From: Malachius bipustulatus
Taxonomy: Eukaryota > Arthropoda > Insecta > Coleoptera > Melyridae
DNA length: 64,000 nucleotides
NCBI GenBank assembly: GCA_910589415.1
Contig: OU342630.1
Coordinates: forward strand, 24,399,867-24,463,866
Reading direction: 5' to 3'
Part shown: positions 31,060 to 44,146 of the stretch, in pieces
Layout: each line of letters opens with the position of its first letter
Position numbering within the stretch: position 1 is the stretch's first letter
Notes under the pieces: model-generated
Told to the model about the DNA's origin: nothing
Seen by the model: only the letters and a program-made list of their open reading frames with translations
Databases searched by the model: none
Program-made: the position numbers and the translations under genes

Positions 31060-34000
31060 GTGAGTTAGTTTTAGTTATGGTTAGTTATAAAATAAATATT
31101 AAGTGTTGAAGAACTAACTTATACACAAGTACTATAATTATTTTCTTGACAAACTATAAAACTCTAAGTAGGTATTATAGAAACTCATGAATCGAGTACC
31201 TAATGTAAGGTGCGATACTTTCTTTCACGAACTATTTGAATATGATACTAAGAAAAAAGGACACTTTTACTAAAAATGAATAATGATAAACGAAAAATAG
31301 CTTAATACTTTAACTCATCTATAATATCAGCAAGAAATCTGCATTTCCGCTAAAGATAGAAAATGTGTTTTTTAAGGAAGTTTGAAACATTTTTTAATCA
31401 ATAATCAAAACTAGGTGAACTCGTTTATATATTTCAAATTTTAAGTTTGATGGTACCTAGTCATTTTGAATTCTATTATGCGTAACTTCCTATCGAAAGA
31501 TTTTTTTCCGCACAATTCGAATGGATTCCACTTTCTCGAAGATCCACGGTTACTTGGTATTTAGGACTAGGCCTTCACGGACTGTTTAGCTAAAAAAAAA
31601 CGGGTAGATTATTTCAATCTGCCTTCACAAATATCAACAAAGATATTATTGCAGCTGATCTGTCAAAATAATTTTAAATCTTCTTTTGGTAGGTATAAGT
31701 TAATGAAACAAGAATATAAAAATAATAAACTATCATTTACTGAGAAGTTTTCATGATTACATTTTCTTTTGATGATTAGGTACATTTTCAAATTATGACT
31801 TCCTATCACTGTTGTTGTTTGTAAACATAACTTTGAGTAAACTGTCTGTATATATAGCACTTTTTATGTCGCGTGCAATCAACAGTCAGTTTAACACTTG
31901 TGGAATAAACACCAATAATTATTATTATATAACTCCTGTGCTGTACAATTTTGGACAATATTTTCTATTAACCACTGCGTCAAAACGGTAAAATTTTTGT
32001 AATAGTAATAATAGCCCGCGCCTATGCAGTTTTTTAGGAAATCAAAAAAACCGTTCAAATATATAGGTACAAGGTAGACTATTGAAACGAAATAAAATAA
32101 GAATATAAAAATTTCGGAAGTTTTAAATTTCACCGTTCAATGTTGTTGACATTTTAATAAATGATAATAATATAAGAAAATAAAAAACTTGAATCTTTAA
32201 GAATAACATTTTCTATTTTATAGATATTCATGTTATAGCTCCATCCGAAGACATAAAAAATATTAACTTGACAACAAAAAATATCTATATCATGTTTATG
32301 TTTCGTACATTATAATTTATATCGTTCGGAAGTATTTTTGAACACAATGTTATAATATTTTGAGAATATTATATACCTATACATATAGTTACTGAACATA
32401 CTGTATTCGATCCACCATAATGACATATAGCCGTAGATAAATAATAATTACTACAAACAAACCTATAAAATATCGTCTGTATAATAATAGTCAACTCTAA
32501 TTTAAAAACTTTGAATTGATCACTTATTAGCTTGACCTAATGAATGTTAGTAACTAAGTGTTGGTAGCATTAATTATCTCTAATAAAAGTACGCTACAGG
32601 TAATCTTCCTAGGATTTGAAGTATTAATATACCTACCCACAGTATGAAAAATATATGCGATTTGAAGAATAATTATTCTAAATTCATCTATCCGCCGGTA
32701 AGCTGTTGGTAGAGACCTGCAACTATTCTTATTATCGTATAATTGTATAATTAATAAGAGGCATTAAAAAGATACGTATCATTTAAATCTATATTTGTCT
32801 ACTGAGAATATAAAATATATATTAAGTGCTTTGGTATTGTACCTAAATATTTTACGAATTGTGATAGGACAATAGGAGTTAATTGGGGATGTTATTTATT
32901 AATCGATAATCCAAAAATACATTTGCTAACAACAGGAATTAAGGAAGTGGAAATTGTCAAATCTTGTGAATGATTTTTACAACATCAGTCTATGAGAAAA
33001 AGTAAACCAAACACGTATTACAGAAGTAATTTTTCACATTATAGGTACATACCTACTTCCTACTCCCTACTTCCTAGGTAGGTACTTTACTCGTATACTA
33101 CATTATACAGTAGGTACTTTTCGGCAAAAATACTATTAAGTCAGTGCTTTGCTAAAGTTTTTTGATTCATCACTTATTAGTAATTATACGAAGAATAACT
33201 AACTGTTTTAAAAAACAATATATAGGAATATATTAGATAGTTTTAAACAACTGGTTTCCTCATATAAGAAGATACTACTTATACCACTTGAATTTTTTTT
33301 TATTAGATAACTGAAAAGAAATTGAAATGGTAAAATAAACACAACGGTGAGCTTTTTTATATTACTTTTATTCTTTGATATAATAAATATACCTAAACAA
33401 TTATTGGCACTTTTATTATAAAATATATTGTTTTATAGCTGAATATAATCCAATTATGGTACCTCAACAAATATTTAACTATACTGACCCTATACTGACA
33501 ATTAAATCACACGGCAATTTTTTAGAATTCGCGTCATTTTTGCACACTTAGATTAAATTATTGATATAGAGAAAGAAGAATACAAAAATTAATCAAATAA
33601 ATAATCAAGGGTAATGAATAAATCATTACTTATACAGGGTGGTCCAACTTAAAACGTCAGGACTTTACCAAACGATAGATAACGGTAAAATAATGCAAGT
33701 TTCTCTCTAATACACTTATAGCCGGGAAAGCTTCCTTTTCAAGATACATTGTTGGTTTTGGGAAAAAAATAATGTTTTTGTGAATATTGTCAAAACGGCT
33801 GCTTGAAATTTGGCACGCAGCATGAGCTAAGTATCTTTCATGATTTACGGTTTTACGGCTTTACAAGAAAACTATGAGTTAAATTGAGTTATATTCATAA
33901 AATATATCCAGAAACAGGGTAATTTCGTATCACTTATATTCTAAAAAAATATACATTTCATTAACAATAATTATCAAGCTTATGTGTGTAAGTGGGTGAA

Positions 34001-36229
34001 TTTTTATTATTAATTAATAAAATTTTATACTATAATATTAATTAGAATAAAATTATAATAGTGTTTTAATCTTATATATTTTACAATGATCTTTTAAGAT
34101 CTTGGGAAATTGAAGGGAATTTTCTTGCAATTCCATGCTGAGCCTGTCTCATCTCTGTCCTCTGTCTGATATATTCCACACTCAAGAGTTCCAAAAATAT
34201 TGACATTTGTTTGACTATGAGCCATACTACTAAGTCATATTTTGTCTAAATTATCAAATTAATTTGAATCAATGAAAAGAGCATCGATTTTCAGTAAGAA
34301 ACTGAAGAAGGTCGATATGATATTATTGATATTCTATAAGAGTAATATTATAGAGGCAGTAACATATTGCATCAGGAATCGAAAAATAAATTATTGCTTT
34401 CCATGTGAATACATCATGTGTTTTGTTTGATAATATTATATAGAAATTGTGACCGATTTATATTCAATTACTTTTCCAGTTTGTGAATTGTTAACGGTAA
34501 TCCAGTCTGAACCCTGTAGGTATTCATGAATTAATTACTATGAATTGTCGATATTGGAGTGAAATTAGCTTGGTACCCAATCGCTTACATTTAAATTAAA
34601 CAATTGTTATAGTATAGCATCACTTAGTTTGCTTGTATCATAATACTAATCATGTAATTTAATTGATTTCGTTTAGGTATCATTCATTAAATTGTTATTT
34701 TAATTTTGATATATTTACATAATAATATTTATTCGATTCTGCGTGTAGTTTGCAATAATTTTGATGGCATTTCTTGTCAATTGGAATTATTAGGAATAAA
34801 ATTAACTTTTATGCAACTCATAAACGAAAAGTAACACTTTTCACATATATTACTTGTAATAGGTGTCTAACGCTTTACTAAAAGTATAATAAAAAATTAT
34901 ACTGTGATACTTTTATAACAATTTTGCTTTAAATTAACCATTATATCGATCACAACATGGCTATATAGCAAAGAGAGGTTTTAATAACAATTTTTAATAA
35001 ATAAATAAATATGATATTACAATTATTACACTGAGAAAACGATTTAAACCAAATGGGTTAATTATTAACAAATTATAGAGTCAAAATCCGCCGTAAGAAA
35101 TGTGTATTGGGTAATATTAAATTAACTCTGCCATATATGTATTACTAGATAAATAATATATGTAGTGTGTAATGTACTCAGCTGTATTAATAATAAATCA
35201 ACAAAATGATTGATAATGGAGATGCGTTGAATAAAAGTCTCTATATTTCAATATTAGTTATAAATAAATGCTCACTATTAATAAATATATCAAGTAACTT
35301 TTTCTTTGATTAATACGCTTTACTTATATTGTTAGTAAATATTGTACAGTGTGTTCAATTTTATTTGCGTTCAAGGGCTGCTGTGGAAAACAAAATTGAC
35401 CTATACATGCACGTCTGAGATCGAGTCAGATGTTTACAAACACAATTAGTTATTTTTTGACATTTCAATTTGGAACATGCAGCAATGATGACGGATCTCT
35501 AAAATGTATACATCAGATATCACATACATCTCGATCGCAAACAGGTATTATACCTCGGTAATTATTATATCAAAAATAAAAATGCTGAGAAGTTAAATAA
35601 AACAGTTTATATACCAGATATATTTAAAACAGCATCACTATGGTATAACAAACTTACCTGTATAACAAACTAAAAAATTATCACGCATGTGTAATACATA
35701 ATATGTTAGCATTGATTGTAGTATATATTATATTAACTCTCATTCAAGTAAAATTTTTCAGATCTCGGCTTTCTGATACATTGTTTCTCCTGATATTATT
35801 CAAAAAACATTCTCAATTATTATTATTTACTCTTTTCAAAGAAATTGTAAATAGTTATTGATTTGCAGACATCAACTCTCGCATGTGAACGAAAGCCTAT
35901 TTTGAATCAAATAAAACCATTATCCAATCACTACTCTCAGGACTTGACCGGTTCTGAGGTGTTCCAGTAAATTAGCTCAAAGAATGCGATTTTCATTTTA
36001 TTTAATAATAACTTGGATGAAAAAAATGAATGCCAATTATTGGTGTTTTTACTTTAGCTCAAAAATGTAACTTCAGCTAAAGCTATCGAAAGAAATATAA
36101 GTACTAACAACGACTTTCGATTGCGTTACGTATTTTCAAGTTTAAGTTATGTAGAGTTAGGATTTCATGATGTAGGTAGGTATTTCTGTACCTTTTTAAA
36201 ATAATTTAAAGCGAAAACTGTCTGACAGT
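31060..36229 (+). other. scrt intron, first part
   Basis: Donor GTGAGT at 31060. Very AT-rich, with short TACCTA/TAGGTA repeats. At 33635-33960 a piece of a foldback-type repeat (ACAGGGTGGTCCAACTT) is visible. No gene recognised. Confidence 0.6.
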
Positions 36230-36640
36230 CAGGGATTTCTACCCTAGTCATTGTTTATCTCCCTCTGGAATAACAATCATCCTTGTTTATTTCCATTTCC
36301 ACTGAAGATTTCATCCCGAGCATAATTCAGCATCCCTCGCATATTCCTTGCGACTGGGTAACTGTCCCGACTAATCTGCATTTCAATGACACCGGCCTGT
36401 TCCGGATTCCCGGATAATACGAGAGGGATATTAACTTTCGTTCTGTTATTGCCCGGTGGTCTGATCGAGCCGGCAAGTGGCATTACCTACGCCAGCTGCC
36501 GGTCTGTATCCGATTTAATTAAAGGGGTTGGAGGGTGCAGAGGGAAAATAGGCCGTGCCAGTTGTCGTTTACGTTGAAGAGTTCAATGGCAGCTGTTGAC
36601 GGGTTGGTATCTAGACGGATGCAGTACGGGGTGTTTGATA
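36230..36640. promoter_or_regulatory. Candidate intronic enhancer of scrt
   Basis: A GC-richer islet of about 400 bp in an AT-rich intron, with no ORF or transposon signature. It contains E-boxes at 36493-36498 (CAGCTG, reading GCAGCTGG on the minus strand), 36559-36564 (CAGTTG) and 36590-36595 (CAGCTG within GCAGCTGT). Two fit the proneural consensus GCAG(C/G)TG(G/T). CATTGTT and AACAAT Sox-type cores lie near 36248-36275. Proneural control of scrt is plausible from Drosophila biology. Inference only. Confidence 0.35.
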
Positions 36641-37586
36641 CCTGGTGTATTATTGTTATACCTGAGCAATTATTTTCATATATTGAAAGTCTTAAATATA
36701 ATCATTTAACATAGGTATATACCTAACTTTTTCTATACATATTATGATTTTATGGATGAAAATGATGCAAAATAGTATTTTTCTCGTCATTAAGAGGGCT
36801 TACTGAATTTTAACAAGCATTTTTATCATTTTTATGTTTTTATAGTCTTGTCCATTTATTTATTGTTTTCATAACAATATTTCTTATAATAATTATTAAT
36901 ATAACAAAGTTTCTTCAATCAAGCTAGAAAATAATCCAATATTCCCTAAGCACACATCACAAACCAAAATACAGAGATGACTTAAAAATATTCAATCTCC
37001 CCTTAGCCAGTCCTCCCCCTATACTAATACGCGTCACTATACGAAATTTTAGTGTTTTGGATTTTTATTATTTAGTATTTTGAAATTTTGGATTAGAAAA
37101 TCTAACAGAACTTTTAAAATAATTTTAATGGATTAAATTTAAAAATGTTCGTCCATTTATTTTGCCAAAACGTTACTTTTGGAAACTTTTTGACCTTGAT
37201 TAGGTATATGCAGTCCGCCTTCTCGTAAAAGAAAACAAGATCAAATCAATTTATTTTGTTTTTTTTTTATTTGGTTGCCTTTGCATTTTTTTTAAGTAAA
37301 TTTTTCAAATGTCTCTGTAATGGTCTGATTCATTTGCTGTTTTCTTCCATTATAATATTTTTAGGTCACTTTTTTATCTAAATTGATTTTCAAGGTTAAT
37401 TTGAATTTTGAACGGATGTCATATCAAAAAAAAATTGTGGAATAAGTATCAATTTCAAAAATATAGGTCAAAATCTATTTCAATGATTATTATTCAAAAA
37501 AGCCTTAACCCGAAAAAGGAGAGAATGGTATCTGTGACAAGTTTGGAAAGTGGCAACTTTCTACTGCACGAGTGGAGATAATATAG
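36641..37586. other. scrt intron, no recognisable feature
   Basis: AT-rich DNA with no supported feature. Confidence 0.4.
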
Positions 37587-38192
37587 TCTGTACACTGAGT
37601 GTTGTCTGTTGTGATAACTAAGGATACATCATCTCGTTATGTTTCTTACTCCTTCTATTGCATTGCATAGTCAATCGAGTTAAATTGTGACGTATTGTCA
37701 GAAAAACGTTTGAATCGTCAGCAATTCTAAAAAGATGAGCGAGAGTGAGACGGAGGTACGGCTTGCGTCTTGATACGCTTAGATTGATACGATAAGATTG
37801 TCGTCCAGCTGATCGGCTACTGTCAGTGACAGTGACAGCGCTAAATATACTAATGAGGTTTTTGTGATTTGAAACGTTTTTAGTACAGATTCAGCAGAAT
37901 TACCTGTGATATTTTGCGATGTGATAAACTACGAGTAACTTATTAATTGCGTGAATGCCTAAAAATCTATTGCATTGTTCTTCTAACGTTTGAAAAATAT
38001 CGGACAAGGTATATTCTAGCAACTAAGTACAAAAAATTACACAAAATGCCTGGGAAACGATTGAACTCCCTAGGACGTGGTCTTGTGGTTAAATTGCTAG
38101 TATATTTTACTGTAGAAAAAGGAAACGGAGGTCGAATGCTTTCTTTTAAACGCCACCCAGCAGGTAGGTGACATGATATTTCTAATCATAAT

Positions 38193-39137
38193 AGTTATTT
38201 TCGCGGAGACAATCCCGAACGCATTCAGAGCATACACAGAGCAAGTTCGATGTTTTATGAATGCGCAAGCGCGTCTCCGAAATAGTTCCAAACATGTTCC
38301 AATTTTTTTACTCCACGAACACAACTAGGGATGTTTGTTTTGTTTACATTTCGTTCTTCAATAAAAATTAGGTTAGGTTTCTTTAATAATCATTGAGATG
38401 ACAATTATAAAAGCAAATCATAGAAGAATAGGTAATGGTACGTCTCTAAACGTAGCAGCTTCATTGCTTGAACACCATAAAAAGGCTAGAATTATTTTTA
38501 ACGGAGTTATTTTTTCAGAATCGCCTTGTTGGTAGCGGTAGTACTGGGATGCTTCGTATCTATCTGATAGCCGAATTGCTAGGTCTCTACTTATTCTAAA
38601 ATGTTCTGTGAACTGTTGAGCGTCAAGTTGCGGCACAGTTTCTTCAAAACAGTTCCATTTTTTGGAACCTCGAAGAGTCCTTCCAACTCTTCCAAATCTT
38701 CGTCACTTGAACTTAAACGCATCTAAAAATATGATTTAGAATACTTGAATTTTTATATGGAAAATCTTATCTCGAAATTACTAGTAATAATAATAAGAAG
38801 TAAATAATTATTCTTTCTTACCTTGCTGTAGGGACTCCAACCTTCTGAAAAATTTTAAATTATAGTAATATGATTATTAATAAATTCGTTCTTATAAATA
38901 AGAACGAAATTTGAAGGTTATAATTCGTTCCGAGCTAAACATTCCCGCTTCGATCCCAGGATCTGTCGAATGTGTTCCGAACAAGTCCGAAAATGAACAG
39001 GCGAGCTCCACGAACAAGGGATTCTTAATCCGGAGCACGTTCCGAATGATAATATTCTTCACCGCGAACGGTCAATTACGAACTGCGCATGCGATAATAC
39101 TCTGAACGCGTTCGGGATAGTCTCCGCGAAAATAACT
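38193..39137 (-). mobile_element. Internally deleted PIF/Harbinger element nested in A
   Basis: Inverted ends AGTTATTTTCGCGGAGAC and GTCTCCGCGAAAATAACT, with the inner block ATCCCGAACGC.TTC also paired. AAT flanks both sides (38190-38192, 39138-39140). The paralogous element B lacks the insert at the matching position near 18030-18060, confirming the borders. It carries only the N-terminal part of a HARBI1-like transposase, so it is non-autonomous. A stem TTCGTTCTTATAAATAAGAACGAA lies near 38885. Confidence 0.75.
38418..38735 (-). pseudogene. HARBI1-like transposase, N-terminal fragment
   Basis: Minus-strand reading begins MRLSSSDEDLEELEGLF near 38723, shifts frame near 38670, and continues PQLDAQQFTEHFRISR, then ITPLKIILAFLWCSSNEAA and TFRDV. 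The FxxxFRISR and FL....E.A.FRDVA-type motifs are typical of Harbinger transposase N-termini. The catalytic DDE domain is absent. Confidence 0.7.
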
Positions 39138-39405
39138 AATTATAACAATTTATTATTATCATTCTTACTTACTTGCATTATATATTTTTGTTATCAAAAA
39201 GTTTCAAGGCTCTACTTCGTCAATAACTTGTCGAAATAATATATTTGTAGGATATTCGTTATTCTTCAACACACGCCACTGACGCGAACTGAGATACCAC
39301 ATCTGGTTCGACTTAGAAATAAGTATGTGAATCAAATCGAATTAAATGAAATTGTTTAGTCAGAATCAGTGTGGCATGACAACGGACAACACTCAGTGTA
39401 CAGAC

Positions 39406-40699
39406 CATATATCATTTCAAATGTGCCACAGACAATAATATTAATTTTCAAAAATCGTACAGGATACTGAACAATCGTATAAAAAACTATGTCAATAAGA
39501 GAAAGAAAATTCATGGGTTATATACCTAGGCTCAAGTTCATCACTGATCTAATGTCAATGACAAGAGAATAATACTGCCGAGACATGGATATCCATTGCG
39601 CTCCTATTGGAGTTCATCGACTGCCCTACCAGCAAGTGCAATTTCCCTTGCAAGTCTTTAACAAAAAATCAGCCAGAAAGAGACAAGACTCCTCGAGAAG
39701 ATAAAATTCTATGAGGATTTGACAAGTCGACTTGGTAGGACTTACAACACACACATGCTGGTAGAACGCGTGCACCATAACCCATTGTAATTATAATTAT
39801 TATAAGTGAGATTCTCTATAATATAGGTCTACGGTCACCAACAGAAATGTCGCTAGAGATAGCCCACGAATTTTCTTTCCATTATTCATGTAATGTTTTG
39901 GTCGAGAATTTCACCTTTAATGAAAAAGATATTTAAATTTATGATTATATAGGTACCTATTCGTTTTTTTGATCCCAGCAGTAAATTGTTCATTATGGCT
40001 AAATTCACTTGGCTGGGAAGGAGTGTAGAGCAACAATTTAAAAGACTCTGACAGTTAGCAATGTGCAATCGAAACAATCGAAAAACACAAATATAAAAAG
40101 TCTGAAATAAATGCACGCGATTTCAAACTCTGGAGAAGTTTTTTATAAAGTAATTTACAGGTTCGAAAAGAAGAATTACACCATGCACGTACTTTACTGC
40201 TGCAAAAGCATCATTAATTTTCATAATTGAACATTCATTCGGATATTTAATGCAGTGAGAATTAAATATTTAAGCAATTTTATTGAGCCATCAATTCTCC
40301 ATTCTTCTTTGAAGTCGTAAGACTGTAGGAAGGTTTTCAATCAAGCTAGAGTTCTTAATCTTAGCCTAGTTGATTAAGGGTTAAATACCTCATATATTAT
40401 TGAGAATTCTTCAAGAAATGAGGAGCTCCCATATTGATGAAATGGGCTTGTCATTGTTTGATTGCTGCTCAAAGAAGCTACAGAAATATTTGGCATGTCT
40501 AGAATAATACAGGCAGTTGGAGAAATTGATCGGGAAATTCGTGCTGCTTTATATATTTACCTCCTAAGTTTAATTCATGTAACTTGCCTATTATTAGTCT
40601 GTCATGAAACGGAAGATTAATAAAAAATTTAAGTGAAATTGTTCTTTAAAGATTGGCTTCTCAAGCTGATTTCACAATTTGTCAAACCAATTTGTTTTT
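39406..40699. other. scrt intron, no recognisable gene
   Basis: Ordinary AT-rich sequence; the 76-codon minus ORF at 39886-40116 has no recognised motif. Confidence 0.4.
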
Positions 40700-41060
40700 C
40701 TTTTAAATATAAAGGGTGTATCTTAAACATTGCGAAAATATTTTTAGGCAGCCTCTTTGGTCAAAAATAAACAAAAACAATTCCGTTAACGTACAGAAGT
40801 TTTCGAGATACCTACAGGGTGTCATAAAAATATTATTTTTCCAGTTTTTTTAAGATATCTCGGGATCCGTATAAGATACAGAATTCAGCTTTTATACAGC
40901 TCTTTTTTAATGCTAAAATATATTTTTTCATATGCCAGTGGCGTAAATTTTAGGGTTGTATGGGATTTATTTGCCCCTAGTATCTAAGACACTGGGCGTA
41001 ATGATATTTTAAAACACACTTTTAACCGCCAGTATTTTCCATACTAAGAAGTTACCTACT
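40700..41060. repeat. Degenerate foldback-type repeat fragment
   Basis: AAGGGTGTATCTTAAAC, TTTTCGAGATACCTACAGGGTGTCAT and AGATATCTCGGGAT resemble phrases of the other ACAGGGTG foldbacks in the window. Arms could not be paired, so this is a fragment. Confidence 0.4.
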
Positions 41061-42137
41061 CTTGATCATAACTTTTTTTTAACGATTAAATTTTTTCGCA
41101 TGATTAAAGATAATATATCTAAATGATGTTTTTTGTCTTAATACCATGTGATAGTCTTCGAGGGCTGGCAGGATAACGCATGTGGTAAACTTAGTCGCTT
41201 GGTCAGGATGACCATTTGATAACTAAGGAGCCTAAGGAGGTTGAAGGGGTTCAGAATCAAAAGAACGATAATACTTATACTTTATTAGTCACGATAGATT
41301 GATCTTACGTTTTAATTCATCACTTTCAAGTCTTAATTAATTCATCACTCTGTATTCTATTTTGATTTGGATTTACGTTTAGATTCTTAATTGATTTAAT
41401 GAATCATAATTTATATGCTTTTATATTGCCGGTCATGTTTACAGACAGAACGTCCCAGAGCCCGGTCACTGTTTTGCTGACAATTAACAATCCTTGTAAA
41501 TATTACTGTACTGAAAACCTATAATGTTTATTTTCACCAACTTTCGTAAGGTTAAATATCCAAATAATGATTACTTCAAATACATAATTATGATAGATTA
41601 CTTCTTGAAATTCTATGATTCGCTGATGCCTTTACAACTTATATAAGTTATCTCATTATAAACTTCAACAATGAAAATATGCAGGGTGTTCTATTTAAAA
41701 TAACAACAAAAATTGTTAAGAACCTGCACAGCACATTGATGAGGGCTTTTCTGAGGAAGAATTTACCTCTAATTCCAATAATACTAATTTTTGGTATTTT
41801 TGCATGCTTGGCCCATAATCTTGTCAAACTCATTGTGATTTCTCGCAGCAAGTTTGAGATATTAATTGATGGTTTTTAATAATCATTTTCTGCATTATAG
41901 ATAGGTATTCTGTTTTTACAGATGATCCACAAGCAGCAATTCCTTTGACGGTGAATGTAGGTACCTGTGCAAAATCATACCTTATAATGCAGTAAAATTT
42001 GCAATACAACAAAACTTTTTAATTTTTATATTACATGGCAACAAGAAGCAATTTATTAAGTCAGGAATACAAGATTATCCTTATATCAATTTCAAATTTA
42101 AGTCAATTGCCAGACCCATGAATTTTGCATATAGGTA
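41061..42137. other. scrt intron, no recognisable gene
   Basis: AT-rich DNA. Overlapping 60-67 codon ORFs on both strands near 41650-42010 carry no domain. Confidence 0.4.
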
Positions 42138-42509
42138 TTACTTGTTTGATCGGGGATCCACATTGTTTCCTGACCCCTTAATAAGCTGTTCTGGATCAAG
42201 TGATTGTGATAATATACGTCCAGATGTATCATGCAAATAATACCTACTATATTTCACACGATTGAAGTCATTTATATAAATCAAGAATAAGAAGGGTACT
42301 AAAACTGAACCTTGCAGAACGCCAGTCTGTAAAGATCTTTTTTTTTTATTACCAATTATGTACTTACATAGGTATTGTTTCCTACAAGTTAAATAGCTAT
42401 AACACCTCTGAAGCGAAATAACCCTAACTGCAACATCAAAAAGTTTTGATAAAAGAACCAGATCTAGAGCCTTATCGCTTAAAGATGAAACAATTGAAAT
42501 AAAAATCAA
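42138..42509 (-). pseudogene. LINE reverse-transcriptase fragment (Jockey/CR1-like)
   Basis: The 123-codon minus ORF shows LLSKLFDVAVRV, SYLTCRKQYLCKYI and GVLQGSVLVPFLFLIYINDF. The last block corresponds to the GVPQGSVLGPLLF..YIND core of Jockey/CR1 RTs, with substitutions at P and G positions. The fragment ends before the YxDD motif. The flanking sequence is too decayed to follow. Confidence 0.75.
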
Positions 42510-42869
42510 TAATCTATGCTATCGATTGATAACTTAAATGTGTAAATTAAAACAGTATTCAGGAATTTCACTATTGCCAAAGTGCTATAAACTCTACGTC
42601 AGCACGTCCGTCAAATAATACGTTACACACGCGCCAATAGTTTTTTCGGAATAATTTTGGAATGTTTTCCGAAGTAATACTGTTAAAAATAAAAATTAAT
42701 TCGTTCTCAGTTTCTTGCATCATTTAAATTTTCTTTTGGTTCATGAAATTTACTCTGTCAACCCTCACTTTGTCGAATCTAGTATTCGAAAGTGTTTATT
42801 TGAGTCAAATCTATCGGTATAAGCGGGGGTAGAAGGTATGTTCATAGAAAATTGGACAATCTTCACAAG

Positions 42870-43190
42870 CACATTACAATACAACGATTTATATAACTAC
42901 ATACCCTTTCATGTTGGAATCGAAGGGAATGAACAAGTAGATATAAAGGCAAAGAACGTCACTTGCAACCTAAAAAACGGTTACCGCAAAAAATCATGAC
43001 AACACAGGACCAGAAAAATCATATTTTAGAATATCTGTTCTATAAAGTTAACATCTTTAATTCTTAGGCAAAAAAAATATTTCATAGATTTTAACAGGTA
43101 AGCATAAAATAACCTACCCCTATTATAGAATAGGAGAGAATTGCCATGTTACAGTCACTCAGTGCCACATTTTCAGTAAAAAACAAAACA
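42870..43190 (+). pseudogene. LINE RNase H / zinc-knuckle fragment
   Basis: IPFHVGIEGNEQVDIKAKN near 42898-42957 matches the conserved end of RNase H in I/Jockey-type LINEs (PxHxGIxGNExAD). About 170 bp later, CHVTVTQCHIF near 43133 resembles the following Cys/His motif. Stops lie between. It is on the opposite strand from the RT fragment at 42138-42509, so it comes from a different insertion. Confidence 0.6.
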
Positions 43191-43768
43191 AGACCATAAC
43201 ACTAAATTTATATCTCAAATTTTATAAAAGTCAAATAAATCTCACGAATTTTAAAGTGTTCTCAAGTGCCCTTTATCTAATAAAGTTACATCTAGAATTG
43301 TCTGAAGCTCTAAAACTATATTATGGCAACCTCGAACTCCGCTCGGCTGCACCGCCGCCCCTTGAATCAAATTCCACTGTTCTTCATAAGAGTACTTAGC
43401 GTTGTAACATAAGTTACTGGTCGCTGATGGATTTTAAGAGCACAACCTAAAGGCTAAAAGTTTAGTTTTATGGATTTCAGGAAAGCAATATTACTTGACG
43501 CACAACATCCCTGCATGGAAGTTCTCGCGAGTTGTTGGCGGGAGATTTGTTACGTTACATTTATGCGTAATTGCTATATTCGCGAAGGGAAAGGAAGATA
43601 AATAGCTCAAAACGGAAACTTACACCAATTTAACTAGTTGCTACTCTAGAAGGATGCTCTAAGGAACGGATGTTACTGGAAAGCTACAATGGACTTCCAC
43701 GCAACCCTTCGTTCCACGTTGGCAAGCTTTAGCACATAATATAATCACAGTAACTTTGATAAAGCATA
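43191..43768. other. scrt intron, no recognisable gene
   Basis: A somewhat GC-richer patch near 43330-43720 holds no ORF or repeat I could identify. Confidence 0.4.
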
Positions 43769-44146
43769 CTAAAATAGAAATAATGGAGAATGGATATACC
43801 AGAAATGCTGCATAATTTGATACAACTTATATCGTGTGAGCAAATGAAAACATAATTTAAGTAGGCCCTGGAAAAAAATTTCATGTCTTAGATTGAATCT
43901 TACGATAAAATCACTGTCATTAATTTTAAAAATCTTATTTTTCTTATTTTGTGATTTTGAGTGGTCTGGGGTGCGTTCATGAATTACAGTTTGCATCATA
44001 CATGAAACACTCTGGATGCGTTCATATAAATAACCAGTTCGCTTGATGGATAAAAATCTAGCATCGCTCATAAATTGCCGATGACGACGCTTGACGTTCA
44101 CTCGCAGAGTTTTGAAGAAACACATGGGTGAATCAATTCTGTGCAT
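43769..44146 (-). pseudogene. HARBI1-like transposase N-terminal relic
   Basis: Within a 125-codon minus ORF, INDSDFIVRFNLRHEIFFQG resembles the conserved N-terminal segment of Harbinger transposases (DxDFxxRFRLxxETF). The preceding residues are not recognisable. Part of this segment recurs inverted at about 45190-45275, so the locus carries rearranged pieces of one element. The DDE domain was not found. Confidence 0.5.

Larger units (their letters stand above)
37587..39405 (+). mobile_element. DDE-type DNA transposon relic A, interrupted by a Harbinger element
   Basis: The left end TCTGTACACTGAGTGTTGTC and the right end, read inwards on the minus strand, TCTGTACACTGAGTGTTGTC are inverted. 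A putative first transposase exon begins at ATG 38046 (MPGKRLNSLGRGLVVKLL), continues to HPAG and is followed by a donor GTAGGT at 38165. Such N-termini (basic, then YF..EK.NGG) occur in insect DDE transposases of the Tc1-like type. The rest of the transposase is missing, so this is a deletion derivative. The paralogue is at 17791-19425. Confidence 0.6.
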
